Part shown: positions 8,364 through 17,043 of the stretch, one piece after another
How the letters are laid out: each line of letters starts with the position of its first letter
How positions within the stretch are numbered: the first letter of the stretch is position 1
Assembly (NCBI GenBank): GCA_947644545.1
Contig: CANRZW010000019.1
Coordinates: forward strand, 1-64,000
DNA from: an uncultured Lachnospiraceae bacterium
GTDB lineage: Bacteria > Bacillota > Clostridia > Lachnospirales > Lachnospiraceae
DNA length: 64,000 nt
Direction of reading: 5' to 3'
Program-made: the position numbers and the translations under genes
The notes under the pieces: model-generated
The model's database searches: none
Told to the model about the DNA's origin: nothing
The model's input: only the letters and a program-made list of their open reading frames with translations

Positions 8364-9845
8364 TCAGGCGATACAGATCGTACTGATCGTCTTCGCCGGC
8401 AATGTGATCCGGATGATCCGGCCGTTCATGCGGATGGCATAGGAAGCGTCTGCATGGCCGCGATTTAGCAACACGACAGCCAGGGAGCCGTCCGGATTTG
8501 CCGCGGCGGTCACCTCCACTTTATCGTCACAGCGTGAGAGACCGATCCTCTTTGCACCGGGCAGGATATAGCGGGAGAAATGACCGATATAGTGATAAGT
8601 CAAAAGCTTTCTGTAGGTGCCGTCTTCATTGGCACATATGGGTGCGCCGAAACCGGAAGAGACATGGCGGGGGCCGCCGTCTTTATCTACGCAGAGATTC
8701 CAGTCGATCCAGCGGTTCATGCCGTTGTTGAGATTGCCGATGATGTCATGCCCATAGGCGGCGGCATCTTCGTATTCCACTTCCGCGATGCTCTGTCCTC
8801 CCATGCCAAGCAGTGCGGCAAACATGCTGGTCTGTCCGGGCGGGTGAAGGGCACAGCATTCGCTGCTCATCAGTTTCATATCCGGGAAAAGATCATGGGC
8901 CATTCCAAGAGATTCAAAGTGATCTCCGGAATACCAGTGGAACGCGATGCCTTCGATCATGCCGGCGGTCTCCTCATCGATCACTTCCCGGGAGAATTCA
9001 ACGACCCGTTCCTTATTGTGATCCCAGATGTAAAGACCTATGATATCGGCCAGACCGGTCTCTTTCAATACCGGGTACAGGTGATTCTTTAAGAAGTCCT
9101 TCTGTTCCCCGGCAGTCCAGACGCAGCTGTCCCAGTTGGTTGCCGCAATGGTCTCGTTCTGCAGGCTCATCATTGTGACAGGAATGCCTTCCTCCAGATA
9201 AGCCTGTACATATTTGGCGAGATAGAGCGCCCAGCTTCTGTAATATTCCTTTTTCAGGCTGCCGCCATGGCATCTGGAAGGGGTGTCATAATCCACCTGA
9301 GGCGCTAAAGCGGCCATCACGGATCCGGCGCCGTAGACGGAGGCGTCGTTTTTCGGTTTCGCGGGCGGTGTCTTCCACTGTTTCGGCGGAGACCAGGGGC
9401 TTAACAGGACGTGGAACGGTTCCACGGTCATAGCCATGGCATCCTTTAACATCGGGATCATATAGGCGCGGTCCCGCTCGATGGAGAAGGTTGCAAATTC
9501 CGGATCGGCGACGGGATCTGCCACTGCCTGGTATTCCTCCAGCGAATAGTCACAGCTGTCCATATGCATACGGATGAAACGATAATGCTGCCCGTCTTTT
9601 CCGAAATGGTCTTCCAGAAATTGCTTTTTGTCGGCCTCGTTCATTTTGGAATAGAGATAACCCACTGTGTCCGTCAGTGCGCCGCCAAATCCTTCGATTT
9701 CCTGAAACGTCAGGTCCGGATAAAGATTGATAACCCCTGATTCCAGATGTTTTGGCTCATCCGCTTCGAATGTGACAGGCAGTATAAGTTCTTCCACAAT
9801 GGCTTTACTGCCGGCCGTATAAGTAGTGATCTGTCTGGCTTTCAT
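8364..9845 (-). CDS. Glycoside hydrolase family 30 beta-glycosidase
   Basis: A 493-residue GH30 enzyme (glucosylceramidase-like (beta/alpha)8 barrel plus C-terminal beta domain). The family fingerprint EGFGGALTDT is near residue 55. The acid/base Glu is predicted at 231 in SLQNETIAA and the nucleophile Glu at 329 in LMSSECCALHP, the spacing expected in this family. There is no signal peptide, so it likely acts on imported oligosaccharides or glycosides in the cytoplasm. ATG 9845 is preceded by AGGAGG. A divergent AraC regulator lies 244 bp upstream and is the obvious candidate controller. Exact specificity (glucosyl, xylosyl or fucosyl) cannot be read from sequence. Confidence 0.9.
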   Translation of the reverse strand: MKARQITTYTAGSKAIVEELILPVTFEADEPKHLESGVINLYPDLTFQEIEGFGGALTDTVGYLYSKMNEADKKQFLEDHFGKDGQHYRFIRMHMDSCDYSLEEYQAVADPVADPEFATFSIERDRAYMIPMLKDAMAMTVEPFHVLLSPWSPPKQWKTPPAKPKNDASVYGAGSVMAALAPQVDYDTPSRCHGGSLKKEYYRSWALYLAKYVQAYLEEGIPVTMMSLQNETIAATNWDSCVWTAGEQKDFLKNHLYPVLKETGLADIIGLYIWDHNKERVVEFSREVIDEETAGMIEGIAFHWYSGDHFESLGMAHDLFPDMKLMSSECCALHPPGQTSMFAALLGMGGQSIAEVEYEDAAAYGHDIIGNLNNGMNRWIDWNLCVDKDGGPRHVSSGFGAPICANEDGTYRKLLTYHYIGHFSRYILPGAKRIGLSRCDDKVEVTAAANPDGSLAVVLLNRGHADASYAIRMNGRIIRITLPAKTISTICIA

Positions 9846-9980
9846 AGTATCCTCCTTTGCTTGTCTGCGATTACATTTTTCTTTCTTCCAGAATACAATA
9901 ATTCCTCGCATAAAGCTTATGAAATTGATGCAAGAACTTCCAATATTCTGTCAAAAACAGTTGATTTGAGCAAAGAAACA

Positions 9981-10009
9981 TTTAAAATCCGGTCAATATG
10001 CTTTATAAT
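9981..10009 (+). promoter_or_regulatory. Promoter of the AraC-family regulator
   Basis: A consensus -10 TATAAT (10004-10009) lies 17 bases after a weak -35 TTTAAA (9981-9986) in the 244-bp divergent interval between GH30 and the regulator. A weak -35 next to a divergent AraC target is compatible with activation, but no operator is clear to me. Confidence 0.5.
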
Positions 10010-10089
10010 AGGACCAGATGCGAAGACGGCGGCAGAGAAGATTTCACAGGGCAGAGCACACTTCTATGGAGGAGGACAGAGAGCAGATC

Positions 10090-11061
10090 ATGAGGGGATA
10101 TTATGAAATACACAGGGCGGCGGACAGGCTGGGAGTCCCTGTCTCTGTGATGGTGATCAACGTGATGATGAATGGCGTCCACTGGCATGATCACGTGGAA
10201 ATCCTATATTGCGTCAGAGGCGAAATGCATGTGCGGATAGACGGCCTTGCGCACAGGCTGCGGGAGAGGGACTTTGTGACGGTAGACGGCGGCGTCAGTC
10301 ATGAGATCTATGATGGCGAACCGGGCAATTTGCAGATCATCTGCTCCATTGACCGGAAAATGCTGGGGGATATGGAAGGGCAAAGTATCTGCTGTTCGAC
10401 GCTTGGAGGCGGTATCGCGAAAGAGGATGCGGCATTGATCCGTCAGGCATTGTCTGAAATGGCATATCTGTGTATAGCGGATCCGGAGCCGGCAGAGCAG
10501 GCGGATCTAAGGAAAGATCCCCTGCAGAACGAAGAACACTGGAACCGCTATCATATGTATATGTATCAGCTGTTGATGGCGCTGGTTAAATACAAGAGGA
10601 CGGGGAAGAGGGAAGGACAAAGGAAGCATGAGCTGATCGACAGCTGTACCGCCTATATCAACGGGCATATCGGGGAGGAGCTGAGTGCCGGCGTTCTTGC
10701 CCGGGCGATGCATGTGAGTGAATCGACGATCTACCGGCTGTTTTCGGAGCAGGTGGGGATTGGGCTAAGTCACTATATTACAACGGTACGGCTAAATGCA
10801 GCATGCCGGTGCCTGGAGGAGACGACGGAGAAGGTCTCGGCCATCGCCTATGCCTGTGGATTTACGGGACTGAGCAATTTCTACAGGGTATTTCAAAAGT
10901 ACGTGAAAACGACGCCGAAAGATTACCGCAGCGCCAGAAAGCGTGCCGGATCGCAGCTGTTATTCCAGGAGCCGGATATCATGAAACTGAACCGTTTTCA
11001 GGAGTTTCGGGAATTGGGGATCAGGAAGGAGGATTTTGCACAAATGTGTCAGATACGTTGA
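10090..11061 (+). CDS. AraC-family transcriptional regulator with cupin sensor
   Basis: A 323-residue regulator. The N-terminal cupin-type ligand domain (residues about 1-130) includes HWHDHVEILYCVRGEMHVRIDG and RERDFVTVDGG. The C-terminal AraC double helix-turn-helix includes LSAGVLARAMHVSESTIYRLF and the signature AIAYACGFTGLSNFYRVFQKY...TPKDYR. Such proteins usually activate sugar-utilisation genes; the divergent GH30 glycosidase is the likely target. ATG 10090 was chosen because the family N-terminus begins near it, although GGAGGAGG (10069-10076) is a little far; ATG 10066 is the alternative and would add eight residues. The C-terminal 40 residues extend beyond the HTH domain. Confidence 0.9.
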   Translation: MRGYYEIHRAADRLGVPVSVMVINVMMNGVHWHDHVEILYCVRGEMHVRIDGLAHRLRERDFVTVDGGVSHEIYDGEPGNLQIICSIDRKMLGDMEGQSICCSTLGGGIAKEDAALIRQALSEMAYLCIADPEPAEQADLRKDPLQNEEHWNRYHMYMYQLLMALVKYKRTGKREGQRKHELIDSCTAYINGHIGEELSAGVLARAMHVSESTIYRLFSEQVGIGLSHYITTVRLNAACRCLEETTEKVSAIAYACGFTGLSNFYRVFQKYVKTTPKDYRSARKRAGSQLLFQEPDIMKLNRFQEFRELGIRKEDFAQMCQIR

Positions 11062-11184
11062 CATAACTGCTCCTATTTGTGCGAAAAAATCAAGAATTTA
11101 GCTTGCTTTTTCATCAGGAGTGGTGTACTATAAGTTTACATAATCTGAAATTGAAACAGAAGATATTTTTAACGGAGGTACGTT

Positions 11185-12273
11185 ATGAAAAAGCATATAA
11201 TGACGAAGCTTGGTTCCATGCTTTGTCTGGTACTGGGAATCGTGTTTGTTCTGCCGGCACAGATGAGGGTGCAGGCGGTGGAGGCCTATGCAACGGTACA
11301 GGGAAGCGTTATGACAGGAACGACGAGTAATCTGCTGAAGCTTTCCACCCAGGAAGGCATGATGGAGATTAAGATCGACAGCGGAACGGATGCCAGCGGA
11401 TGTAAGATCCTGCTGCCCGGACGCAGTGTCGGCGTTTCGGTGAACCATGGCACGGACGGATATTTGCACGCGGTTACGATTACGGCCGGAACACAGGTGC
11501 AGTCGATCACCCTGGATTCTTCCACCAATGTTACGGTCACAGGGACGATCAACAATAAGTCCGGTGACAGTATTTTGTATGTCGATACGGCACAGGGAGA
11601 GATGCAGATCAAACTGGATCAGGCTACGGATATGAGCGGATGTTCCATGCTGGTCGTTGACAGAACGTATGCCATCACCTGTGCGCGCGGCTCCGACGCC
11701 TATCTGCATGCGGTCAGCATTGCGGACAGCCTGCAGGAGAATGTGGCCGGTGCATCTTCGGGTGCATCCTCGCTGACGGATTCCTCTCAGTCCCCCTCTC
11801 CGGAGACGGTCGTGACTGCCGAAAGGTCCACGGTCACCGGAACGGTGGATAGTAAGACAAGGGAGGATCTTATGTATTTGTCGACTGCCTACGGGGAGAT
11901 GCAGATCGTCATTGATAATAATACAGATTCCAGAAACGGTATGTTTATCATGCCGGGCAGAACGATGATCGTTTCCGTCTATCATGGTTCGGACGCCTAC
12001 ATGCACGCGGCGGTCATTATGGGATCGAAGGAGACAGTCCAGCCGGCATCGGTGGATACCTCTGCTGCGTCAACCGTCACCGGAACCGTTAATGCCAGAT
12101 CCAATGAGAACATGCTGTATCTGCAGACGCAGTATGGCGAGATGGAGCTTAAGCTGGATACGGTGAGAAGCATGACGGGGTATAAGGTGCTGACTGCAGA
12201 CAGGAAAGTGACGGTGACCTGCGCCCGGGGTTCGGATGCCTATATGCATGTGCTGGATATCGTTGGGAATTAG
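11185..12273 (+). CDS. Secreted protein of four 63-residue repeats
   Basis: A 362-residue exported protein of unknown function. Residues 1-31 form a Sec signal peptide ending near VQA. The mature part is almost entirely four repeats of exactly 63 residues, at 37-99, 117-179, 216-278 and 297-359. Each runs from T-V-x-G-[ST]-[VI] through L-x-[LV]-x-T...GEM-[EQ]-x-[KV]-[ILV]-D to G-[ST]-D-[AG]-Y-[LM]-H-x-x-x-I. A Ser-rich linker follows repeat 2 (residues 189-207). Repeats 1 and 3 share PGR...VSVxHG; repeats 2 and 4 share a DR...TCARGSDAY end, implying an A-B pair that was duplicated. The pattern suggests small beta-barrel (OB- or DUF5666-like) domains. The RBS is ACGGAGGT, and the gene is monocistronic with its own terminator. 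Confidence 0.85.
   Translation: MKKHIMTKLGSMLCLVLGIVFVLPAQMRVQAVEAYATVQGSVMTGTTSNLLKLSTQEGMMEIKIDSGTDASGCKILLPGRSVGVSVNHGTDGYLHAVTITAGTQVQSITLDSSTNVTVTGTINNKSGDSILYVDTAQGEMQIKLDQATDMSGCSMLVVDRTYAITCARGSDAYLHAVSIADSLQENVAGASSGASSLTDSSQSPSPETVVTAERSTVTGTVDSKTREDLMYLSTAYGEMQIVIDNNTDSRNGMFIMPGRTMIVSVYHGSDAYMHAAVIMGSKETVQPASVDTSAASTVTGTVNARSNENMLYLQTQYGEMELKLDTVRSMTGYKVLTADRKVTVTCARGSDAYMHVLDIVGN
11293..12261 (+). repeat. Four tandem 189-bp coding repeats
   Basis: The four 63-codon repeats lie at about 11293-11481, 11533-11721, 11830-12018 and 12073-12261. They are diverged at the DNA level but all four have identical length without indels. The linker between units is longest between the second and third, in line with an A-B dimer duplication. 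Confidence 0.85.
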
Positions 12274-12304
12274 GAAGTAACAGGTTCATAACAATTCCAT
12301 GGTG

Positions 12305-12357
12305 AATACCGTAGAACGAATGTAGACAAGACATTCATTTTGCGGTATTTTTATTTT
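12305..12357 (+). terminator. Intrinsic terminator of the repeat protein gene
   Basis: The outer stem is AATACCG (12305-12311) with CGGTATT (12343-12349), and the inner stem is GAATGT with ACATTC; a TTTTTATTTT tract follows. It separates this gene from the MoxR operon that starts 32 nt later. Confidence 0.8.
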
Positions 12358-12388
12358 AAGGAAAGAAGAGGAAGCGGGGGAAGCGCGG

Positions 12389-13327
12389 ATGGAGCAGGGA
12401 ATCTTTGGCATCATAGAAAAACTGAGGGAGAGCATGAACCGTGTCTTTATCGGGAAAGAGGACGTGGTGGAGGATCTGCTTGTCTGTCTGCTGGCGGGCG
12501 GTCATGTGCTGCTGGAGGATGTGCCGGGCGTGGGAAAGACGACGCTGGCGGGGGTGCTGGCCAGGACCACGTCATGCAGTTTCGGGCGCATACAGTTTAC
12601 GCCCGATACGCTGCCGGGAGATGTGTCCGGCGTCTCGATCTACAATATGAAAACAGGAGAGTTTACCTATCGGGCAGGTGCGGTTATGAGTCAGATTCTG
12701 CTGGCGGATGAGATCAACAGAACTTCTCCCAAGACCCAGGCAAGCCTGTTGGAGGCCATGGCAGAGGGGCAGGTGACGGTGGACGGTGTGGTACATGAGC
12801 TGCCGGAGCCGTTCATGGTGATTGCCACCCAGAATCCGGTGGAATTTCTGGGGACGTATCCTTTGCCGGAGGCGCAGATGGACCGCTTTATGATGCGGCT
12901 TTCCATCGGTTATCCGGACAGGGAACAGGAGATTCGGATGGCGGAGGCTTTCCTGAGAGGGGAGACGCCGGAAACTGCCCGGGTGGTATGCAGCGCAGAT
13001 GAAGTGCTGGAGATGAAGGCGGCGGCGGCCGGGGTTGGCGTGAGCAGGGCGCTGCTTGGATATATGAAGGATATCGTGGATCTGACCAGGCAGGAGGAGC
13101 GGTTCGTTTTGGGAGCGAGTCCCAGGGCGCTGCTTTCTCTGGTGCGGGCATCCCAGAGTAAGGCGTTTTTGCTGGGCCGGGATTATGTAAAGCCGGACGA
13201 TGTGAAGGCGGTGGCGATGCAGGTGCTTTTGCATCGGCTGGCGCTGTCTACGGATGCGAGACTGAGGAAGGAAGACGCGGGAAGTATTTTAAAAAGTCTT
13301 ATTTTGAAAGCGAAGATACCGGTATGA
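12389..13327 (+). CDS. MoxR-family AAA+ ATPase
   Basis: A 312-residue AAA+ chaperone-like ATPase of the MoxR family. Walker A is DVPGVGKTT, Walker B LLADEINRTSPK and sensor 1 VIATQNP, followed by GTYPLPEAQMDRFMM and ASPRALLSLVRASQ, all characteristic of MoxR. It is the first gene of a three-gene operon. The DUF58 gene starts in its stop region (ATGA, 4-bp overlap), indicating translational coupling. MoxR/DUF58/transglutaminase operons are widespread and are thought to mature or activate secreted or membrane proteins; the client here is unknown. The preceding secreted repeat protein is separated by a terminator. Confidence 0.93.
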   Translation: MEQGIFGIIEKLRESMNRVFIGKEDVVEDLLVCLLAGGHVLLEDVPGVGKTTLAGVLARTTSCSFGRIQFTPDTLPGDVSGVSIYNMKTGEFTYRAGAVMSQILLADEINRTSPKTQASLLEAMAEGQVTVDGVVHELPEPFMVIATQNPVEFLGTYPLPEAQMDRFMMRLSIGYPDREQEIRMAEAFLRGETPETARVVCSADEVLEMKAAAAGVGVSRALLGYMKDIVDLTRQEERFVLGASPRALLSLVRASQSKAFLLGRDYVKPDDVKAVAMQVLLHRLALSTDARLRKEDAGSILKSLILKAKIPV

Positions 13328-14490
13328 GGATGCGAAGATGGATCTTACTTGTTTTGTGGCTTTTGTCTCTGGTGGCGATCAGCTTCTATGGGGGAGCGGT
13401 CAGTTACGGCTTCTTTTTCGGGGTGACGTTTGTGCCGGTGGTGGCGGTTGTTTATCTGCTGTGCGTCTATTTCCGGTTTAAGATCTATCAGAAGCTGGAG
13501 AGCAGAAATGTGGTGTGCGGGCAGCCGGTGCCCTACTTTTTTGTACTGCAGAATGATGATCATTTTGCATTTACGAGTGTGGGCGTGCGGCTGTTTTCTT
13601 CTTTTTCCTTTGTGGAAAAGCTGCCGGACGGGATGTCCTATGAACTGCTGCCCGGGGATAATTATACGTTCGAGACGAAACTCGTCTGTAAATATCGGGG
13701 AGAATATGAGGTCGGGGTCAAGGAGATCGTGATCACGGATTTCCTGCGTCTGTTTCAGGTAAGCTACCGGGTGCCGGAGACGATCAGGGCGTTGGTTCTG
13801 CCGAAGGTCGTGCGGCTAAGCGAGCTGTACTGCATCGCGGACGTCCAGGCGCTTCTGCAGCGGGAGACATACCGGGCGCAGACGGAGCCGGATGTGGTGG
13901 TGCGGGAATATGTGCCGGGAGACGCCTTAAAGCAGATTCACTGGAAAGTTACCGCCAGGGAGCGGAAATTAAAGGTAAGGAACCGTACCGGGGAGGAAAA
14001 GGCGGGTATCGCGATCCTGTGTGATACGAAGCGGTATGCCGATGACAACAGAGAGTATCTTCCGTTGGAAAATAAGATGCTGGAGACGCTTCTGGCGCTT
14101 ACTGTTTATTTTGCACAGCGGAATATGGCCTGTGACATCAGCTATGGGCAGCGGGGCATGGTGCGTCGTCACGTGGAGGATCTGAAAGATTTTGACGTCT
14201 TTTACAGGCAGGTGTCCGGGATTGATTTTGCGAAAGAGGAATCGGTGGAGATGACGGGCCGGCAGGCGATGACAGGCGGTGTCTGGCAGGATTGCAGGAT
14301 TCTCTTTTTCGTGCTGCATGTGTGGTCGGACGCCCTCTGGGAGATGGCGGAACAGATTGCGGCATCCGGCGGCATCGCAGTGTTGTGCCTGGTGACGGAC
14401 GAGAACATGGATGCGTATCTGAAACTTGGCAGTATGAGGAAACGGGTCGTGGCGCTTCCCGTGGAAGCGGAACTGGAGGGGAAGTTGTGA
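13324..14490 (+). CDS. DUF58 domain membrane protein
   Basis: A 388-residue protein. Two N-terminal transmembrane helices (residues about 5-22 and 25-46) are followed by a beta-rich extracytoplasmic part and the DUF58 core, with the typical VREYVPGDALKQIHWKVTARERKLKVR motif near residue 190. DUF58 is a vWA-like domain found next to MoxR ATPases. ATG 13324 overlaps the moxR stop by 4 bp and its own TGA overlaps the GTG of the transglutaminase gene, so the three proteins are made in coupled amounts and probably form a complex. Confidence 0.9.
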   Translation: MRMRRWILLVLWLLSLVAISFYGGAVSYGFFFGVTFVPVVAVVYLLCVYFRFKIYQKLESRNVVCGQPVPYFFVLQNDDHFAFTSVGVRLFSSFSFVEKLPDGMSYELLPGDNYTFETKLVCKYRGEYEVGVKEIVITDFLRLFQVSYRVPETIRALVLPKVVRLSELYCIADVQALLQRETYRAQTEPDVVVREYVPGDALKQIHWKVTARERKLKVRNRTGEEKAGIAILCDTKRYADDNREYLPLENKMLETLLALTVYFAQRNMACDISYGQRGMVRRHVEDLKDFDVFYRQVSGIDFAKEESVEMTGRQAMTGGVWQDCRILFFVLHVWSDALWEMAEQIAASGGIAVLCLVTDENMDAYLKLGSMRKRVVALPVEAELEGKL

Positions 14491-16883
14491 TAGACGGATA
14501 TCATCTGTTGTATACGGGTATGCTGCTTGGCATCGTACTGACCGGAGCGGGGCGGTTTCTGGGAATCGGGACGCTTTCTTTCCTGCATATCCTGACTGCG
14601 GCCGCGGTTCTGGCGTTCTGTGCGGTATTACAGCGCTTTACGGCCAAGGGGCGGGCGTTGTGCGCACTTTTGGCGGCCGTGTTTCTGGGGGTCTTATCGC
14701 TGACGCTGGGGGCAGCGCGCAGCGGTTTGTTTATCCGCTCCTGGCTGTACTGGCTGGCAGGGCGGGATGGATGGGTCGTGGAATGGCGCGTGGGGTATGA
14801 GCTGTTGCAGGTGGTGGCAGCAGTCTTTATCTGTTACGGCCTGCAGTTTATCCTGGAACGGTTTCTTGTGGCCAGGGTGCTGACGGCAGATCTGGTGGTT
14901 TCCTTCCTGTTGTTCTGTCTGCTGACGGAGTGGGAAGTCTCCCATACGGCGGCGGTCTTTGCGTTTTGCTATATCCTGATGGTCTATGCGGAGTGGGTAC
15001 AGCGGGCATGGAATAAGGTAAAAGGAGAAGACCGGAAACGGTACATGCTGTGGATTATGCCATTTATGGCGTTGTACTTCGTCCTGCTGCTGTGTGTGCC
15101 GATGCCCGGAGAGCCTTATGAGTGGAGGTTTGTGAAGAATACCTGGTCCCGGCTCGGCGAGTCTTTGGTCGGGCTGACCCAGAATTTCCTGCGGGGCGGC
15201 GGAGATGATTTCGATACGGCGTTGAGCGGGTTTTCCGGGGACGGGACGCTGCAGGACGAACTGCAGGAGAATGAGCGGGAGATGATGACGGTACAGGGAA
15301 CGGACAGTCTGGTGACCAATGTGTATCTGACGGGGAAGATCTATGATACCTTCGATGGACAAGGATGGCGGCAGAACTATCACGGGACGGATGCTCTGAT
15401 GGTGCAGGACGGTATCGGAGGTCTTTGGGATGCGGTGCAGACACAGGAGGCGGCGAGACTGTATGAGGCGGCTTTGATGCAGGATCAGATTGCTACGGCC
15501 ACGCTGCAGATCCGGTATCGGTATTTCCGTACCTCCTGCCTGTTTGCCCCCTTGAAGACGAAGGATATCAGGATGGCCAGGGAGCAGGACTTCTATATGT
15601 GGGACGGGGATAATCTTCTGTTTCGGGAAAAGAGAGGATATGGCACGGCATATGAGGTAAAGTATTATCAGATCAATGCGGGAGCGGAAAGTTTTGACCG
15701 TTTCCTGCGGGCGGCGATGATGGGCGCCGGCACGGCGGATGCGGCAGAAGAACGGGAGGCAGCGGATCGGACAGGGAAGGATGCGGCAGAGGCGAACAGG
15801 GCAGGTGCGGCCGTGTCGGCGGATGCTGTGAGAAGACGGCAGCAGATTGACCGGGTGTATATGGAGGATGTGGAGCTTACGGATGAGACGCGGCGGTATG
15901 TTGAGGCATTGACGGCAGGGGCAGAAGATCCGCTGGAGAGCCTGCGGCGGATAGAGGAGGAGCTTACTTCCTTTACCTATACGAAGAAACCCCGCAGGAT
16001 GCCGGAGAAGATAGCGGATGGAGAAACCTTTCTGGAGTATTTTCTGCTGGAGGGCAGGGAGGGGTACTGTACTCATTTTGCCACGGCTTTCGTGCTGCTG
16101 GCGAGAGCGCAGGGATTGCCGGCCCGGTACGTACAGGGATTCTGCGTGCCGATGAAGGGGAAGGGCGAGGCGTCCGTGTACGGCGATATGGCTCATGCCT
16201 GGCCGGAGGTTTATTTCGACGGGGTCGGATGGATTCCTTTCGAGCCGACGCCGGGGTACGCCGGTCTTCGCTATACACCCTGGGCAACAGAGGAAGGGGA
16301 CGGCAGCATAGAGGTTTCCTATGGGAAAGCGGCGGGGAAGAGGGCCGGGGATGCGGAAGCATCCGTGGTTTTGGGAGAGGAACCGGCGGTCGCAGAGGAA
16401 ACGGCAGAAACCGGAGCCGGGAGGGGAATCTACCGGTTTCTGACCGTGTTCGGGTATGCTCTGTCGGCCGTCTGTGTGACAGGATGCGGTATACTGGTAT
16501 TACAGCAGGCGATGCGGAGAAGACGTTACCGGCGGATGGATGTGACGGGCAAGTTTCGGATGGAGATTGCCGTTAGTTTGCGGGTGCTCGGATTTCTCGG
16601 ACTGCGCAGGCAAGAGACGGAGACACTGCAGGAGTTTCGGGAGCGTGCCCTGGCAGGAGAGATGCTGCGGACCACACGGGAAGCCGGCAGACCTGCAGCA
16701 AAAGGCAGGGAGTGTGAAGAAAGCCTGTGTGCCCTGCAGTGCATTATCGATTATGAGAAGATCCTGTACGGGGAAAAAGCGGCGGGATGGGAGATGCTGC
16801 AGACGGCCGTCAGGGAGAGAAAGGAATTGCTGGCGGTGCTGCGGGAGCGGAAGAGGTGGCGGTATATGCTGTTTTGGTGGTAA
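14487..16883 (+). CDS. TgpA-like membrane transglutaminase
   Basis: A 798-residue membrane protein. The N-terminal 5-6 transmembrane helices (residues about 5-215) precede a large extracellular region with an Ala-rich linker (residues about 410-450) and a transglutaminase-like fold. The catalytic Cys528 is in EGYCTHFATAF, His570 in MAHAWPEV, and the third acidic site is the Glu of GWIPFEPTPGY. One more helix follows near residue 655, then a cytoplasmic C-terminal region like DUF4129. The GTG start at 14487 overlaps the DUF58 stop (GTGA) and has GGAGGGG upstream. The domain order matches TgpA/YebA proteins partnered with MoxR and DUF58. The role of the peptidase or cross-linking activity is unknown. 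Confidence 0.88.
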   Translation: MIDGYHLLYTGMLLGIVLTGAGRFLGIGTLSFLHILTAAAVLAFCAVLQRFTAKGRALCALLAAVFLGVLSLTLGAARSGLFIRSWLYWLAGRDGWVVEWRVGYELLQVVAAVFICYGLQFILERFLVARVLTADLVVSFLLFCLLTEWEVSHTAAVFAFCYILMVYAEWVQRAWNKVKGEDRKRYMLWIMPFMALYFVLLLCVPMPGEPYEWRFVKNTWSRLGESLVGLTQNFLRGGGDDFDTALSGFSGDGTLQDELQENEREMMTVQGTDSLVTNVYLTGKIYDTFDGQGWRQNYHGTDALMVQDGIGGLWDAVQTQEAARLYEAALMQDQIATATLQIRYRYFRTSCLFAPLKTKDIRMAREQDFYMWDGDNLLFREKRGYGTAYEVKYYQINAGAESFDRFLRAAMMGAGTADAAEEREAADRTGKDAAEANRAGAAVSADAVRRRQQIDRVYMEDVELTDETRRYVEALTAGAEDPLESLRRIEEELTSFTYTKKPRRMPEKIADGETFLEYFLLEGREGYCTHFATAFVLLARAQGLPARYVQGFCVPMKGKGEASVYGDMAHAWPEVYFDGVGWIPFEPTPGYAGLRYTPWATEEGDGSIEVSYGKAAGKRAGDAEASVVLGEEPAVAEETAETGAGRGIYRFLTVFGYALSAVCVTGCGILVLQQAMRRRRYRRMDVTGKFRMEIAVSLRVLGFLGLRRQETETLQEFRERALAGEMLRTTREAGRPAAKGRECEESLCALQCIIDYEKILYGEKAAGWEMLQTAVRERKELLAVLRERKRWRYMLFWW

Positions 16884-16948
16884 GGATCTATTTTCCGGGA
16901 GCAGGGAGCCTTCCGCTTACGAATCCGCTGAAAGAACAGGAATGATGA

Positions 16949-16978
16949 TTGCGGAAGTAATTAACGGTCTGCTATAAT
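16949..16978 (+). promoter_or_regulatory. Promoter of the amidohydrolase-glp operon
   Basis: TTGCGG (16949-16954), an 18-base spacer and TATAAT (16973-16978). The promoter is flanked by inverted copies AATGATGAT (16941-16949) and ATCATCATT (16982-16990), a possible operator pair, though simple enough to be chance. Confidence 0.6.
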
Positions 16979-17043
16979 AAGATCATCATTGCCATAAGGC
17001 TGTGCAGACAGCCGGACGGCAGACAGATCAGGAGGGTAAGACT

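Noticed and set aside
11128-12006. 292-codon minus-strand frame opposite the repeat protein
   Set aside because: Its apparent internal repeats simply mirror the four coding repeats of the plus-strand gene, which has a signal peptide and strong RBS.
14694-16196. 500-codon minus-strand open frame
   Set aside because: Lies wholly antisense to the transglutaminase gene; His/Pro/Arg-rich with no recognisable domain and no ribosome binding site.
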